Shown here: piece by piece, positions 18,329 through 27,046 of the stretch
Layout: every line of letters begins with the position of its first letter
Numbering within the stretch: position 1 is the first letter of the stretch
Assembly (NCBI GenBank): GCA_003278545.1
Contig: QCEF01000002.1
Coordinates: 1-64,000 of the forward strand
DNA: 64,000 bases
From: Prochlorococcus sp. AG-355-N16
GTDB lineage: Bacteria > Cyanobacteriota > Cyanobacteriia > PCC-6307 > Cyanobiaceae
Reading direction: 5' to 3'
The notes under the pieces: model-generated
What the model was told of the DNA's origin: nothing
Database searches by the model: none
Seen by the model: only the letters and a program-made list of their open reading frames with translations
Made by a program: the position numbers and the translations under genes

Positions 18329-19138
18329 ATGAAACCCTTAAATATATTAATTAGCAATGATGATGGTGTTTTCGCAGCGGGGATAAGAGCTTTAGCAAAA
18401 TCAGCCCAAAAAAAAGGTCATAAGGTAAAAGTAGTATGTCCTGACCAAGAAAGATCAGCTACTGGTCATGGTCTTACTTTACAATCCCCACTAAGAGTTG
18501 AAAAAGCTGACGAATTATTTGGAGAAGGAATTGAAGCTTGGGGATGTTCCGGCACACCAGCTGATTGTGTCAAATTAGCACTTTCTGAACTCTTGAATCA
18601 AAAACCTGATCTTGTACTATCTGGAATAAATCATGGGCCAAATTTAGGGACAGATATTTTTTGTTCAGGCACAGTCGCTGCGGCTATGGAAGGCACTTTA
18701 GAAAATGTACCCTCCATGGCAATAAGTGTTGCTAGTTTTAAATGGAAGAATTTTGAATTTGCTGGAGAGATTGCAATGAATATTGCCGAACAAGCAATTA
18801 ACGATAGTTGGCCAGCTTCACTTTTATTAAATTTGAATATACCCCCTTGCGAAAAAAGCAAAATAAAAGAATTATCCTGGACAAGATTATCAGTAAGAAA
18901 ATATAAAAATCAATTTTCCAGAAGAGAAGACCCAAGGGGTGATGATTATTATTGGTTAGCAGGTGAGGTAGTTTTAGATCTTAAATCAAAAGGTTATGGC
19001 CCTAAAAATTGGCCTAGTGATGTATCTCAAATACAAGATAATAAAATATCGCTTACACCTGTAGAACCAGATTTATTTTGGAGGGGTAATTTAGAAGACT
19101 TACCTAAAATTAATAATTCATTTATAAATCCTTCTTAG
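18329..19138 (+). CDS. surE: 5'/3'-nucleotidase SurE
   Basis: The 269-residue protein has the SurE metal site at the start: NDDG at about 10-13 (D11, D12), then S43 in QERSATGHG and N101 in [10 protein letters not shown]. The [21 protein letters not shown] segment is characteristic. It is a metal-dependent phosphatase of nucleoside monophosphates, linked to survival and nucleotide salvage. It is the normal length, with an ATG start. Its last 21 bases overlap the end of the convergent DUF3611 gene. Confidence 0.95.
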   Translation: MKPLNILISNDDGVFAAGIRALAKSAQKKGHKVKVVCPDQERSATGHGLTLQSPLRVEKADELFGEGIEAWGCSGTPADCVKLALSELLNQKPDLVLSGINHGPNLGTDIFCSGTVAAAMEGTLENVPSMAISVASFKWKNFEFAGEIAMNIAEQAINDSWPASLLLNLNIPPCEKSKIKELSWTRLSVRKYKNQFSRREDPRGDDYYWLAGEVVLDLKSKGYGPKNWPSDVSQIQDNKISLTPVEPDLFWRGNLEDLPKINNSFINPS

Positions 19139-19651
19139 AAGCCATAAAGAAAAGCAAAGTCCAAAAAAATGAGCAGCAATAACTTGTGTATTACTGAGAA
19201 CTGATAATATTTCAAGTCCAGTAATTGGGATATCAGACGTCGCTGTTATCAATTGTCCCGTCGTCTGAGAGGATGCTTGTATAAATAAGGCGCCCATAAG
19301 AGCTTGATATCCAATTAATCCAAACAAAATTCCTAATAAATCAACTATTAGTCCTCTTTTTATTAGTTTACTGGTTTGTCCTCTTGAGGGTCTTGCATTG
19401 CTTGCGATTGCTCTTCCTGTTCTAACTATTAACCAACCTTGCCAAAGACTAAAAAGTAGTAAAATCAAAGATATTGTTGTAAGAGATAGACCAGGAGCTA
19501 AGCCAAGCTGTCCCTCGTTATTATTTACAACATTTGAAAAAAGCAAAACAGCTGCAACCACAACACCTAAAATGGATTGAACCCAAAAGCGTATCCATCC
19601 AATGCGCCGCATTCCAAATGAAAGGGACTGAAAATCAATTTTGTCAGGCAT
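19118..19651 (-). CDS. DUF3611-like membrane protein
   Basis: The 177-residue protein has four hydrophobic segments (about 24-41, 54-72, 99-120 and 152-170). It has a conserved-looking [12 protein letters not shown] start and [22 protein letters not shown] in the middle, as in cyanobacterial and plastid DUF3611 proteins. Function is unknown, with likely thylakoid or envelope localisation. It starts with ATG, is divergent from ribF and convergent with surE with a 21-base antisense overlap of the coding ends. Confidence 0.8.
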   Translation of the reverse strand: MPDKIDFQSLSFGMRRIGWIRFWVQSILGVVVAAVLLFSNVVNNNEGQLGLAPGLSLTTISLILLLFSLWQGWLIVRTGRAIASNARPSRGQTSKLIKRGLIVDLLGILFGLIGYQALMGALFIQASSQTTGQLITATSDIPITGLEILSVLSNTQVIAAHFFGLCFSLWLLRRIYK

Positions 19652-19719
19652 TCATTTGATTAAATAAACTATAATCTATTCAAATTTGCCATCAAAATCA
19701 TAAAATTGCACGTAATCTT

Positions 19720-20643
19720 TTGATCTCTTTAATATCGCCATCTGAAGTTAAGAATCCTACTTCAATAGCTATTGGAAGTTTTGATGGCCTTCATGCTGGG
19801 CACAGACAATTAATAAAAAGTGTAGTTGAAGAAAATCAATATACCCCAACAATTGCGAGCTTCTGGCCTCATCCACGAGAAGTTCTTTACAAAGAGACAC
19901 GTCTTAGACTTGATCTACCTTATGAAAAACTGTCCATTCTTGAAGATCTGGGGATTGAACAATTAGTTCTGATTCCTTTTGATATGGAACTATCCAAATT
20001 AAGTGCAGAAAGATTCGTAAGAAATATTTTGATAAATCAATTACAAGCAAAAATCATTTCTGTAGGTGCTAATTTCAAATTTGGTTTCAGAAGAAGTGGA
20101 GACATAAATACAATAAAAAATATAATTATGGATACGGATATTAAACTAAAAATTACTCCAATTTTAGAAGATAAGGAAGGTAGAATCAGCAGCAGCAGGA
20201 TAAGAGATCTTTTAGAGAAAAGTGATCTGAAAAATGCTTTCAAAATTCTTAAAAGACCTTATAGTTTTAATGGAAAGGTTGTTAGAGGTAAAGGAATTGG
20301 AAAAAGTATAGGATGGCCTACAGCAAATCTTGAAATAGATGGCAGAAAATTTTTACCTGGAGAAGGGGTTTACGCATCTTGGACAACCATAGAGAATTCC
20401 AACCAAAAAATTGAATCTGTTATGAATCTTGGCTCTCAACCAACAATAAATCCTTTATTGCCATCTGCAGTTGAAGTTCATTTAATAAATAAAGATATTG
20501 ATCTGTATGGTTTCAATCTATCTGTAGAACCAGTTGAAAAACTTAGATCTCAAATCAAGTTCAAAAATATAAATCAACTTTCTAATCAAATTAAAAAAGA
20601 TAGAGATAACGCTCTAAAAATTTTTAAAAACTACAAAAAATAA
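19720..20643 (+). CDS. ribF: Bifunctional riboflavin kinase/FMN adenylyltransferase
   Basis: The 307-residue protein has an N-terminal FAD-synthetase domain with AIGSFDGLHAGHRQLI (about 17-32) and SSSRIRDLLEKSDL. The C-terminal flavokinase domain has RGKGIGKSIGWPTANLE and MNLGSQPTINP. It converts riboflavin to FMN and FAD. The start is TTG at 19720, as no ATG exists before the adenylyltransferase motif. The thiamine genes follow 7 bases later in the same direction, so ribF, thiE and thiS probably share a transcript. Confidence 0.95.
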   Translation: MISLISPSEVKNPTSIAIGSFDGLHAGHRQLIKSVVEENQYTPTIASFWPHPREVLYKETRLRLDLPYEKLSILEDLGIEQLVLIPFDMELSKLSAERFVRNILINQLQAKIISVGANFKFGFRRSGDINTIKNIIMDTDIKLKITPILEDKEGRISSSRIRDLLEKSDLKNAFKILKRPYSFNGKVVRGKGIGKSIGWPTANLEIDGRKFLPGEGVYASWTTIENSNQKIESVMNLGSQPTINPLLPSAVEVHLINKDIDLYGFNLSVEPVEKLRSQIKFKNINQLSNQIKKDRDNALKIFKNYKK

Positions 20644-20650
20644 ATTACAA

Positions 20651-21706
20651 ATGCTGAATTCCAATAGTAAAGACGCTGAAGATTTAAGAATTTATCAAAT
20701 TATTGACGCTAATTTAGATAGAGCTAGAGAAGGGCTAAGAGTATTAGAGGATTGGGCTAGATTTGGTCTAGGCAAAGAAAAATATGTTAAAAAAATTAAA
20801 AATTTTAGACAAATTTTAGGAAAAAATCATTTAGAAGTTTATAAACAATCTAGAAATCACATTGAGGACAAATGTAAAGGATTGACTCATCAAGAGCAAA
20901 TCAATAGAAAAACTTCTGATGAAATTATAAGTTCTAATTCAGCCCGAGTTCAAGAAGCATTACGAGTCATAGAAGAATTCTCAAGGCTACAGAATCATGA
21001 GCTTTCAAAAATCGCTTCAGAAATTAGATATGAAATTTATACTATTGAAATTGACTTATTGAGTTATGGAAAGTGTAAGAAGTCGAAAGAAATATTAAAA
21101 GAAAATGACTTATATGTAATCACAGATCAAAAAGACAATTTATTAGAAATAATAGAAGAGATTTTAATTGCGGGAGTAAGAATTATTCAACATAGATTTA
21201 AAATGGGAACTGATCAAGATCATCTTCAAGAAGCAATTCAGATTAAAAATCTATGTAAAAGATATAATTCTTTGTTTATCGTTAACGATAGAGTTGATAT
21301 AGCCCTAGCATCTAATGCGGATGGAATTCATCTTGGACAAGACGATTTAGACTTAAAAACCGCGAGAAAACTATTAGGATATTCAAAAATTGTTGGTATA
21401 AGTGCAAATAACTCAATTGACATTTCAAATGCTCTTAAGGGGGGTTGCGATTACATAGGAATAGGACCAGTATTCGAAACTAAGACAAAAAAAAATAAAA
21501 AACCTTTAGGTATTGAAAATATTAAAACATTAACAAAGGATTTAAATATTCCTTGGTTTGCTATTGGAGGAATCAAGTCAGATAATATTTCATATTTAAG
21601 GAGAAATGGGTTTAAAAAAGTTGCCCTAGTTTCGCAATTAATGAATTCTGAAGATCCTAAAGAAGACGCTATTATTATTCTAAAAGAGTTATCTCATGAA
21701 AATTAA
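20651..21706 (+). CDS. thiE: Thiamine-phosphate synthase with N-terminal ThiD2-like domain
   Basis: The 351-residue protein is longer than the classic 210-residue ThiE because of an N-terminal domain of about 135 residues (IIDANLDRAREGLRVLEDWARF, SARVQEALRVIEEFSRL) seen in cyanobacterial ThiE. The C-terminal TIM barrel has IQHRFKMGTD, FIVNDRVDIALASNADGIHL, GISANN and YIGIGPVFETKTK, matching the ThiE pyrophosphate and thiazole sites. It couples the pyrimidine and thiazole parts into thiamine phosphate. It starts with ATG, and its last 11 bases overlap thiS, which points to translational coupling of the sulfur carrier with the synthase. Confidence 0.93.
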   Translation: MLNSNSKDAEDLRIYQIIDANLDRAREGLRVLEDWARFGLGKEKYVKKIKNFRQILGKNHLEVYKQSRNHIEDKCKGLTHQEQINRKTSDEIISSNSARVQEALRVIEEFSRLQNHELSKIASEIRYEIYTIEIDLLSYGKCKKSKEILKENDLYVITDQKDNLLEIIEEILIAGVRIIQHRFKMGTDQDHLQEAIQIKNLCKRYNSLFIVNDRVDIALASNADGIHLGQDDLDLKTARKLLGYSKIVGISANNSIDISNALKGGCDYIGIGPVFETKTKKNKKPLGIENIKTLTKDLNIPWFAIGGIKSDNISYLRRNGFKKVALVSQLMNSEDPKEDAIIILKELSHEN

Positions 21707-21905
21707 GGTAAACGGAGAAGAAAAAAAAATAGAACTTGATCAAGAAAATGCTCTACTATCTACAGCTCTTAACCATATGGGATATAAACCAAACACAATT
21801 GTAGTTGAGTTAAATAATTTAATTATAAATTCAATGAAATGGGAAAAAGTAAAGCTTAAGGATGGTGATAATTTAGAAATCGTTTCAATAGTTGGTGGTG
21901 GTTAA
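21696..21905 (+). CDS. thiS: Sulfur carrier protein ThiS
   Basis: The 69-residue ubiquitin-like protein starts MKIKVNGEE and ends IVGGG; the C-terminal Gly-Gly is where the thiocarboxylate forms. It donates sulfur to the thiazole ring of thiamine. One extra Gly follows or is part of the double Gly, since the end reads three Gly. It overlaps thiE by 11 bases and no terminator-like hairpin follows. Confidence 0.93.
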   Translation: MKIKVNGEEKKIELDQENALLSTALNHMGYKPNTIVVELNNLIINSMKWEKVKLKDGDNLEIVSIVGGG

Positions 21906-22017
21906 AAGATAAATTCTTTAAATATTAAAAATCTTCATAATTTTTTAAGTTTAGGCTTGAAACAATAACCAAAATTCTCCTGTTTTCGTTTTATATTCTT
22001 ACTACTTGTATTTAACA

Positions 22018-22185
22018 ATGAAAGAAAAAGTTGATAGCAACTCAAGATCCCTTAAATGGGAACAAAATGGTGAGTTAGCACATAAAGATCTCTCTGAGCT
22101 AATTGAAAGATTAAAAAATGTAGAAAGTGAGCATGCCTCATCTGAGCTCTCTAGATTAGGTACAAAATCAAACATAAAAGATTAA
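22018..22185 (+). CDS. Small protein of unknown function (55 aa)
   Basis: ATG at 22018 opens a 55-residue frame ending TAA at 22183-22185. It is a hydrophilic, helical-looking peptide (SLKWEQNGELAHKDLSELIE and NVESEHASSELSRLG) with coding-like codon use and no membrane span. It lies alone between thiS and the next small ORF, both on the plus strand. I recognise no family. Small charged proteins like this are common in Prochlorococcus. Coding is likely but not certain. Confidence 0.55.
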   Translation: MKEKVDSNSRSLKWEQNGELAHKDLSELIERLKNVESEHASSELSRLGTKSNIKD

Positions 22186-22252
22186 ATTTGTTACTTAGAT
22201 CTTGTTTTTATAAAAATTTGTACCAAATTAAAAATACTGAATATAAAAATAA

Positions 22253-22384
22253 ATGCCGAAAAGATTTCCAGAGTGGGTAAATACAGAAGTCGTTATAAAA
22301 GCAATCAAAATGAGAGAGGAAGGAATGCTATCAAAACAACTAAATCTATGGATAGAAAACCTTTTAGAAATAGAAAAAAAGTGA
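22253..22384 (+). CDS. Small basic protein of unknown function (43 aa)
   Basis: ATG at 22253 opens a 43-residue frame with a TGA at 22382-22384. The start MPKRFPEWVNTEVVIKAIKM is followed by a helix LSKQLNLWIENLLEIEKK. It is compact, amphipathic and soluble. It ends five bases before the convergent larB/cpmA stop. There is no clear family match, and sequence composition supports coding. Confidence 0.5.
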   Translation: MPKRFPEWVNTEVVIKAIKMREEGMLSKQLNLWIENLLEIEKK

Positions 22385-22388
22385 TTAT

Positions 22389-23045
22389 TTAGGAAATACT
22401 TTTAATAATTCTGAGAGCCGCCATTGCTGCTCCGTAACCATTATCTATATTCATAACTGCAATACCTGGAGAACAGCTTGACAACATACTATTTAAAGCA
22501 GTTTCTCCATCCTTGCTAACTCCGTATCCTACTGAGACAGGTACTGCAATTATCGGTTGAGCCAACAATCCTCCCACAACTGTTGCCAAAGCTCCTTCCA
22601 TTCCAGCACAAACTATTAATACATCATATTTATTAATTTCTTCTAACTGACTCATCAATCGATGAAGTCCCGCTACTCCAACATCTATAAAAGATTGACA
22701 ATTCACTCCATAAATTTCGAGCGCTAATTGTGCTTCAAGTGTTACGGCCAAATCGCTTGAGCCGCCTGAAATTATGGCAACTTTTTTATTCGTAATTATT
22801 TTATTAAAATTTTTCCCAATTGTTAGGCAATTTGCTTCTTCATGGAATTGTGCATGATCATACAAATCTAAAAGATAATTAGCCTTTTCATTATTAATCC
22901 TAGTAATGAAAACAACCTCATTTTTACTTAATACATTTCCACATAATCTTTCTAATTGGTCGATACTCTTATCTTGCCCCCAAATAGCCTCAATGAGTCC
23001 AAGCCTATCTCTTCTTTGAAAATCAAACTTGATATCAAAATTCAT
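22389..23045 (-). CDS. larB: LarB/CpmA family protein (AIR-carboxylase-like)
   Basis: The 218-residue protein has an N-terminal domain with RLGLIEAIWGQDKS and a C-terminal PurE-like fold with IISGGSSDLAVTLEA, DVGVAGLHRL, VCAGMEGALATVVGGLL and PVSVGYGVSKDGETAL. This family includes LarB, which carboxylates a nicotinate dinucleotide for the lactate racemase nickel-pincer cofactor, and the Synechococcus circadian phase modifier CpmA. No larA, larC or larE lies in this window. Its start overlaps the stop of the TIGR03792-like gene by 4 bases, placing it at the end of a minus-strand operon with era and trmD-ispF. Confidence 0.85.
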   Translation of the reverse strand: MNFDIKFDFQRRDRLGLIEAIWGQDKSIDQLERLCGNVLSKNEVVFITRINNEKANYLLDLYDHAQFHEEANCLTIGKNFNKIITNKKVAIISGGSSDLAVTLEAQLALEIYGVNCQSFIDVGVAGLHRLMSQLEEINKYDVLIVCAGMEGALATVVGGLLAQPIIAVPVSVGYGVSKDGETALNSMLSSCSPGIAVMNIDNGYGAAMAALRIIKSIS

Positions 23046-23488
23046 CTTTGTTTATCTAATTCTCCCTCATAAATCAATTCAAAAGGATTATCGCCTACAT
23101 TTAGAGCAGCTTTGACATTATCCTCAAATTTTTGTTGAACTACATTTACTTCTGAAATTGGTATGCTTTTCCATAATTTCTTACTTTTCCAATTTACCAA
23201 TATTAAAGCTTCTTCTTTTTCTTTATCCCAAAATAATTGTCTACCCAAAAAACCATCTTGAGAAGATAACCATGGCTCCCATATTTCTTTTTCCGCATTT
23301 AGCCAAGCTGCTTTTACATCAGCAGGTACTTTAAGTCTTAATTCCTCTATGACCATTTCAGTTTGAAAATTATCCATTGTAAGAGCTTTTAAATTGGGAA
23401 TATCAGATTGAAAAATTAAAACTACTAAGCAAATTAATAATAAACAAAATCTTTGAATTTTTTTTTTCAAATTTAAATTGAATCTCAT
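23042..23488 (-). CDS. TIGR03792-like cyanobacterial protein, signal-anchored
   Basis: The 148-residue protein has a hydrophobic N-terminal segment ([14 protein letters not shown], about 13-26) acting as a signal or anchor. A compact domain follows with [52 protein letters not shown] and an acidic end. That Trp-rich pattern fits a cyanobacterial family of unknown function (TIGR03792) with a dimeric alpha/beta-barrel look. It overlaps trmD-ispF by 4 bases at its start and larB by 4 bases at its end, so all three are translationally linked. The partner or ligand is unknown. Confidence 0.75.
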   Translation of the reverse strand: MRFNLNLKKKIQRFCLLLICLVVLIFQSDIPNLKALTMDNFQTEMVIEELRLKVPADVKAAWLNAEKEIWEPWLSSQDGFLGRQLFWDKEKEEALILVNWKSKKLWKSIPISEVNVVQQKFEDNVKAALNVGDNPFELIYEGELDKQR

Positions 23489-23970
23489 TTTTTCTCAAGA
23501 AGAACAACTGAATGGCAACTTATACCTTCTTCTCTCCCTTCTGGACCCAATTTTTCATTCGTGGTTGCTTTAATCCCAATTAAATTTTCATCAATATTTA
23601 AAATTTCAGAAATGTTTTTTTTCATTAGTTTTATATGTGGCATGATTTTTGGCCTTTCAGCAACAAGAACACTATCAATATTATTTATTTCCCAACCATC
23701 TTGTCTTATCAAGTCAATTACTTTTGATAACAAAAACAAGCTATCAGCATTTTTCCATTTTTCATCAGATGGGGGAAAATACTTTCCTATGTCGCCCAAC
23801 GAAAGAGCTCCCAATAATGCATCCATTATTGAGTGACTTAAAACATCAGCATCACTATGTCCATCCAGTCCTAAACTTTCAGGGTGATGCAATTTTACAC
23901 CTCCAATAATTAAATCTCTATCCTCTACTAGTCTGTGAATATCGTATCCATTACCTATTCTAAATTTCAT
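23485..23970 (-). other. ispF: IspF domain with possible internal start
   Basis: Bases 23970 down to 23485 encode 161 residues, the full usual IspF length, starting at an internal ATG. The metal ligands D and H in YDIH and the second His in LSHSIMD are present. It makes the cyclic diphosphate of the MEP isoprenoid pathway needed for chlorophyll and carotenoid side chains. If translation reinitiates here, TrmD and IspF would also appear as separate proteins. Confidence 0.6.
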
Positions 23971-24705
23971 GAATTGATTATTTTCTTTTATTATTCTCTT
24001 ACTTTGTGGGGATTTTTTGTAGTTTTCATTTGAAATTAAGTCACTTCTTCTCTCCAATGTTCTTTCAAAACTTTTTCTTCTTCTCCACGATTTAATCTCT
24101 TCATGATTACCGCTCACTAAAATATCTGGCACTTTCATATCTTTGAAAGTTAAAGGCCTTGTGTATTGAGGATATTCTAATAAAGAGGAATTATGACTCT
24201 CATCGACTAAGGAGTCTGGATCACCAAGAGTTCCTGGTAATAACCTAGTCAAACCATTAATTATTGATATAGCAGGTATTTCACCTCCAGAAAGGACATA
24301 ATCGCCTATCGATATCTCTTCATCAGCTAAACATCTAATTCTTTCATCAAAACCTTCATATTGACCACAAATAATTATTATTTGATCCAAAGTGGACCAT
24401 CTCGCAAGATCCTTCTGCTTTAAAACTTTACCCTGAGGGGTCATCAGCAAAGTTTTGCTTTTAGGTGATTTTCTAATTGATTCATATGCCTTATAAATAG
24501 GTTCAGGTTTTAATACCATACCTGCTCCTCCTCCATAAGGCTTATCGTCTACTTGTCTGTAAGAACCTTCCCCATATTCTCTTAAATCATGTAGATTTAC
24601 ATCGATTAAATTCTTATCTAGAGCTCTTGTTATGACTCCTAAATTATTCATTAATTCAAAAGCTTTAGGGAACAATGTAATTACATCAAAATTAAAACCA
24701 CTCAT
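23485..24705 (-). CDS. trmD-ispF: TrmD tRNA methyltransferase joined in frame to IspF
   Basis: One uninterrupted 406-codon frame holds two enzymes. Residues 1 to about 235 are tRNA (guanine-N1)-methyltransferase Trm[40 protein letters not shown], the knot segment [13 protein letters not shown], and [10 protein letters not shown]. Residues 246-406 are a complete 2-C-methyl-D-erythritol 2,4-cyclodiphosphate synthase: [42 protein letters not shown] and [17 protein letters not shown] Met at residue 246 (base 23970) marks the ordinary IspF start, but no stop precedes it. Either this is a genuine fusion, or IspF is also made from the internal ATG. The upstream neighbour era ends one base before the start. 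Confidence 0.88.
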   Translation of the reverse strand: MSGFNFDVITLFPKAFELMNNLGVITRALDKNLIDVNLHDLREYGEGSYRQVDDKPYGGGAGMVLKPEPIYKAYESIRKSPKSKTLLMTPQGKVLKQKDLARWSTLDQIIIICGQYEGFDERIRCLADEEISIGDYVLSGGEIPAISIINGLTRLLPGTLGDPDSLVDESHNSSLLEYPQYTRPLTFKDMKVPDILVSGNHEEIKSWRRRKSFERTLERRSDLISNENYKKSPQSKRIIKENNQFMKFRIGNGYDIHRLVEDRDLIIGGVKLHHPESLGLDGHSDADVLSHSIMDALLGALSLGDIGKYFPPSDEKWKNADSLFLLSKVIDLIRQDGWEINNIDSVLVAERPKIMPHIKLMKKNISEILNIDENLIGIKATTNEKLGPEGREEGISCHSVVLLEKK

Positions 24706-25617
24706 CTAAAGTTCTTCCTCAAAACCAAACTCAATTAACCTTGATTCTTTTTTTCTCCAATTTGGAACAACTTTCACAAACAACTCTAGGTGAACTGGAC
24801 TATCAATTAATTTTGACATATTTGTTCTTGCTGACTGACCAATCATTTTTAACATTGAACCTTTCTTTCCAATAAGAATGCCTTTTTGAGTTGACCTTTC
24901 AACAATAATAGTAGCCAAAATAGCTGTAAAAACTTTTCCATTTTTTCTTTTCATTTCCTCTCTCTTTTCTATCTTTACTGCGACACTATGGGGTACCTCT
25001 TCTCTTGTATTTATTAATACCTGCTCTCTTACTAAATCAGATAATAATTTATCTAATGGTTGATCGCAAATAGTCTCTTCGCCATAAAGTTTTGGTCCCT
25101 CTGGCAGAAAATTAAATGCCATATCAACTAGTTCAGAACATCCTTCTCCTTGAGAAGCACTTACAATTTGAAAGTTTCTATTAATTCCAAAAAATCTTCT
25201 ATATTGATCTAATCGTAAATTCCTAAATTCTTTATTAACCAAATCCCACTTATTTAATGCAACAATAAACTCAGTTTTATTTGCGATTAAAAAGTTCAAA
25301 ATATATTCATCACCTCTACCAGGTTCTTCACTTGAATCAATTACAAAAATTACCATATCAACTCCATTAATTGAAGATTTTGCGTTTTTTACTAATATTT
25401 CTCCAAGTCGATGATGAGGTTTATGAACACCTGGCGTATCAACAAAAATTATTTGCCCATTGTCTGTAGTAAGTATCCCTTTTAATTTATTTCTTGTAGT
25501 TTGCGCTATTGGAGAAGTAATTGTTATTTTTTCTCCAATCAATTTATTTATTAAAGTAGATTTACCTACATTTGGCCTTCCTAGTAAAGTTACAAACCCA
25601 GATCTATAATTGGTCAA
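24706..25617 (-). CDS. era: GTPase Era
   Basis: The 303-residue protein has the G1 P-loop GRPNVGKST near 13-21, G3 DTPG (FVDTPGVHKPHH), G4 NKWD, then a KH domain with IGKKGSMLKMIGQSART. It binds 16S rRNA near the anti-Shine-Dalgarno end and assists 30S assembly. The start is TTG at 25617, as no ATG precedes the P-loop. The trmD-ispF start follows directly with one base between, so they share a transcript. It is divergent from the 175-residue unknown protein across 38 bases. Confidence 0.96.
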   Translation of the reverse strand: MTNYRSGFVTLLGRPNVGKSTLINKLIGEKITITSPIAQTTRNKLKGILTTDNGQIIFVDTPGVHKPHHRLGEILVKNAKSSINGVDMVIFVIDSSEEPGRGDEYILNFLIANKTEFIVALNKWDLVNKEFRNLRLDQYRRFFGINRNFQIVSASQGEGCSELVDMAFNFLPEGPKLYGEETICDQPLDKLLSDLVREQVLINTREEVPHSVAVKIEKREEMKRKNGKVFTAILATIIVERSTQKGILIGKKGSMLKMIGQSARTNMSKLIDSPVHLELFVKVVPNWRKKESRLIEFGFEEEL

Positions 25618-25655
25618 AGACTTTTAATGTATCAATAATAAAATTCTGATCAAAA

Positions 25656-26183
25656 ATGAAAAAAAAAACAATAGATTTAAAAGAAGCTTCGTTCTCGCAA
25701 GCAATAAACATATCCGCACAATGGTGCAAAGAGTGGGGCGAAGATCTACTCAGCGAAGAGGTTTTAGCAGATAGAATTGCAGAGCTAACTAAAACAAGAA
25801 ATGGACTCAGAGGATTTTTTGCATACGTTTTATCAGATAAAGATTGTTTTTTGTTAGATAAACTTCCTTTTTCACTAATTTACAAACTGAACGAAGGTGG
25901 TGATGCGGTAACAGATATTGTCGTAAAAAATTTAATAATGAGTTCCGCTCAAATTATTATTCATAGAAGAGATAATAATCATGAATATGAGATAACATCA
26001 GAAAATATTTCAAATAGATGCAAAGCTATTCTAAGACTGTTAGAAACGAAGTCAGTTACAAAGTCTGTCAATCAAGTCCTTAGAGACTTAGATGATATGG
26101 GAAATAGTTTTGATAAGTCAATAAAGTATGACTCAGAGCAAAAGGAATTTATAAAAAAACAAATTCTTGAGATCGCCCAATAA
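25656..26183 (+). CDS. Conserved-looking cyanobacterial protein, function unknown
   Basis: The 175-residue soluble protein has an N-terminal helical part (SFSQAINISAQWCKEWGEDLLSEE). The middle, NGLRGFFAYVLSDKDCFLLDKLPF, reads like a small alpha/beta domain, followed by a Lys/Glu-rich helical tail. It has two Cys but no CxxC. I do not recognise the family. It is isolated, divergent from era and convergent with the Bax-inhibitor gene. It starts with ATG after a run of A bases. Confidence 0.7.
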   Translation: MKKKTIDLKEASFSQAINISAQWCKEWGEDLLSEEVLADRIAELTKTRNGLRGFFAYVLSDKDCFLLDKLPFSLIYKLNEGGDAVTDIVVKNLIMSSAQIIIHRRDNNHEYEITSENISNRCKAILRLLETKSVTKSVNQVLRDLDDMGNSFDKSIKYDSEQKEFIKKQILEIAQ

Positions 26184-26235
26184 AAAAACGTATAAACAAA
26201 TATACTCTTTGATTTTAATTATTTAAATAATATGC

Positions 26236-26973
26236 TTAGTCTCTTCTTCCGCCACCTTGAAGTGCAATCATTAATCTCAAGATAAAAACAAAAAGATTTA
26301 TATAAGTTAGATACATACCTAAAGCCCCTGCAAGGTATTGATCATCATTATATCTTCTTGGCATTGTATAGAAATCGACGAAAGACATTGCAACGAATAA
26401 GACAGTTCCAAATCCTGCAATTATCAATTCGAGTCCTGAACCTCCAAAAACGCCTGGAGCAAAGAATCCTCCAATTAATTGAACAAACATTGCTATGAGC
26501 AGGCCTATCAACCCAAGACCAACTACCCCACTTAGTGCTTGACCTACACTATCACTCATTCTTTGGCCGGTATAAGATGCAATAACGAAAGTTATACCTG
26601 TAGCTAAGGCAGCTGTTCCAACAGAACCAATACCAATTGTTCCTATTGCTAAAGCAACTATTCCACTTAAGGTGAAACCAGTTAACAAACTAAATCCTGT
26701 CAACAAGGGCAGGGCTTTCGCATTATTTGCGTTATTTGCAGCGCTTGTAGCTATAAAAAACAAAATCAATTCTGCAATTAATGCAACTATTGAAAGAGGC
26801 TGGAAAAGACTAGGATTTGTTGCTATGAGTGAGACACCTGCTAAAACGCCTAGAGAAGTTAGAACCATACCTCCACCTACATAAGGTAAAGCTTTTTGAA
26901 CAACATTAGGTCCAACAATTGAACTAGATTGGGCTTCACGAATAGCTTGATTGAAATTACTACTTGCTGGCAT
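26236..26973 (-). CDS. Bax inhibitor-1/YccA family membrane protein
   Basis: The 245-residue protein has seven hydrophobic segments, starting with ALPYVGGGMVLTSLGVLAGV and ending near YINLFVFILRLMIALQGG. The BI-1 features LTGFTLSGIVAL and a C-terminal DFYTMPRRYNDDQYLAGALGMYLTYINLF are present. Family members are calcium-leak channels of inner membranes, and the bacterial role is poorly defined. Acidic residues in the last loop (D-D) could form the channel sensor. It starts with ATG and lies 73 bases downstream of phoH on the same strand. Confidence 0.87.
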   Translation of the reverse strand: MPASSNFNQAIREAQSSSIVGPNVVQKALPYVGGGMVLTSLGVLAGVSLIATNPSLFQPLSIVALIAELILFFIATSAANNANNAKALPLLTGFSLLTGFTLSGIVALAIGTIGIGSVGTAALATGITFVIASYTGQRMSDSVGQALSGVVGLGLIGLLIAMFVQLIGGFFAPGVFGGSGLELIIAGFGTVLFVAMSFVDFYTMPRRYNDDQYLAGALGMYLTYINLFVFILRLMIALQGGGRRD

Positions 26974-27046
26974 TTTTTTTATTAAATATGGTCTTATTCT
27001 ACTTGATTTTTAAAATTTCAGGGTACGGATCTCCAGAGTTATAAAT

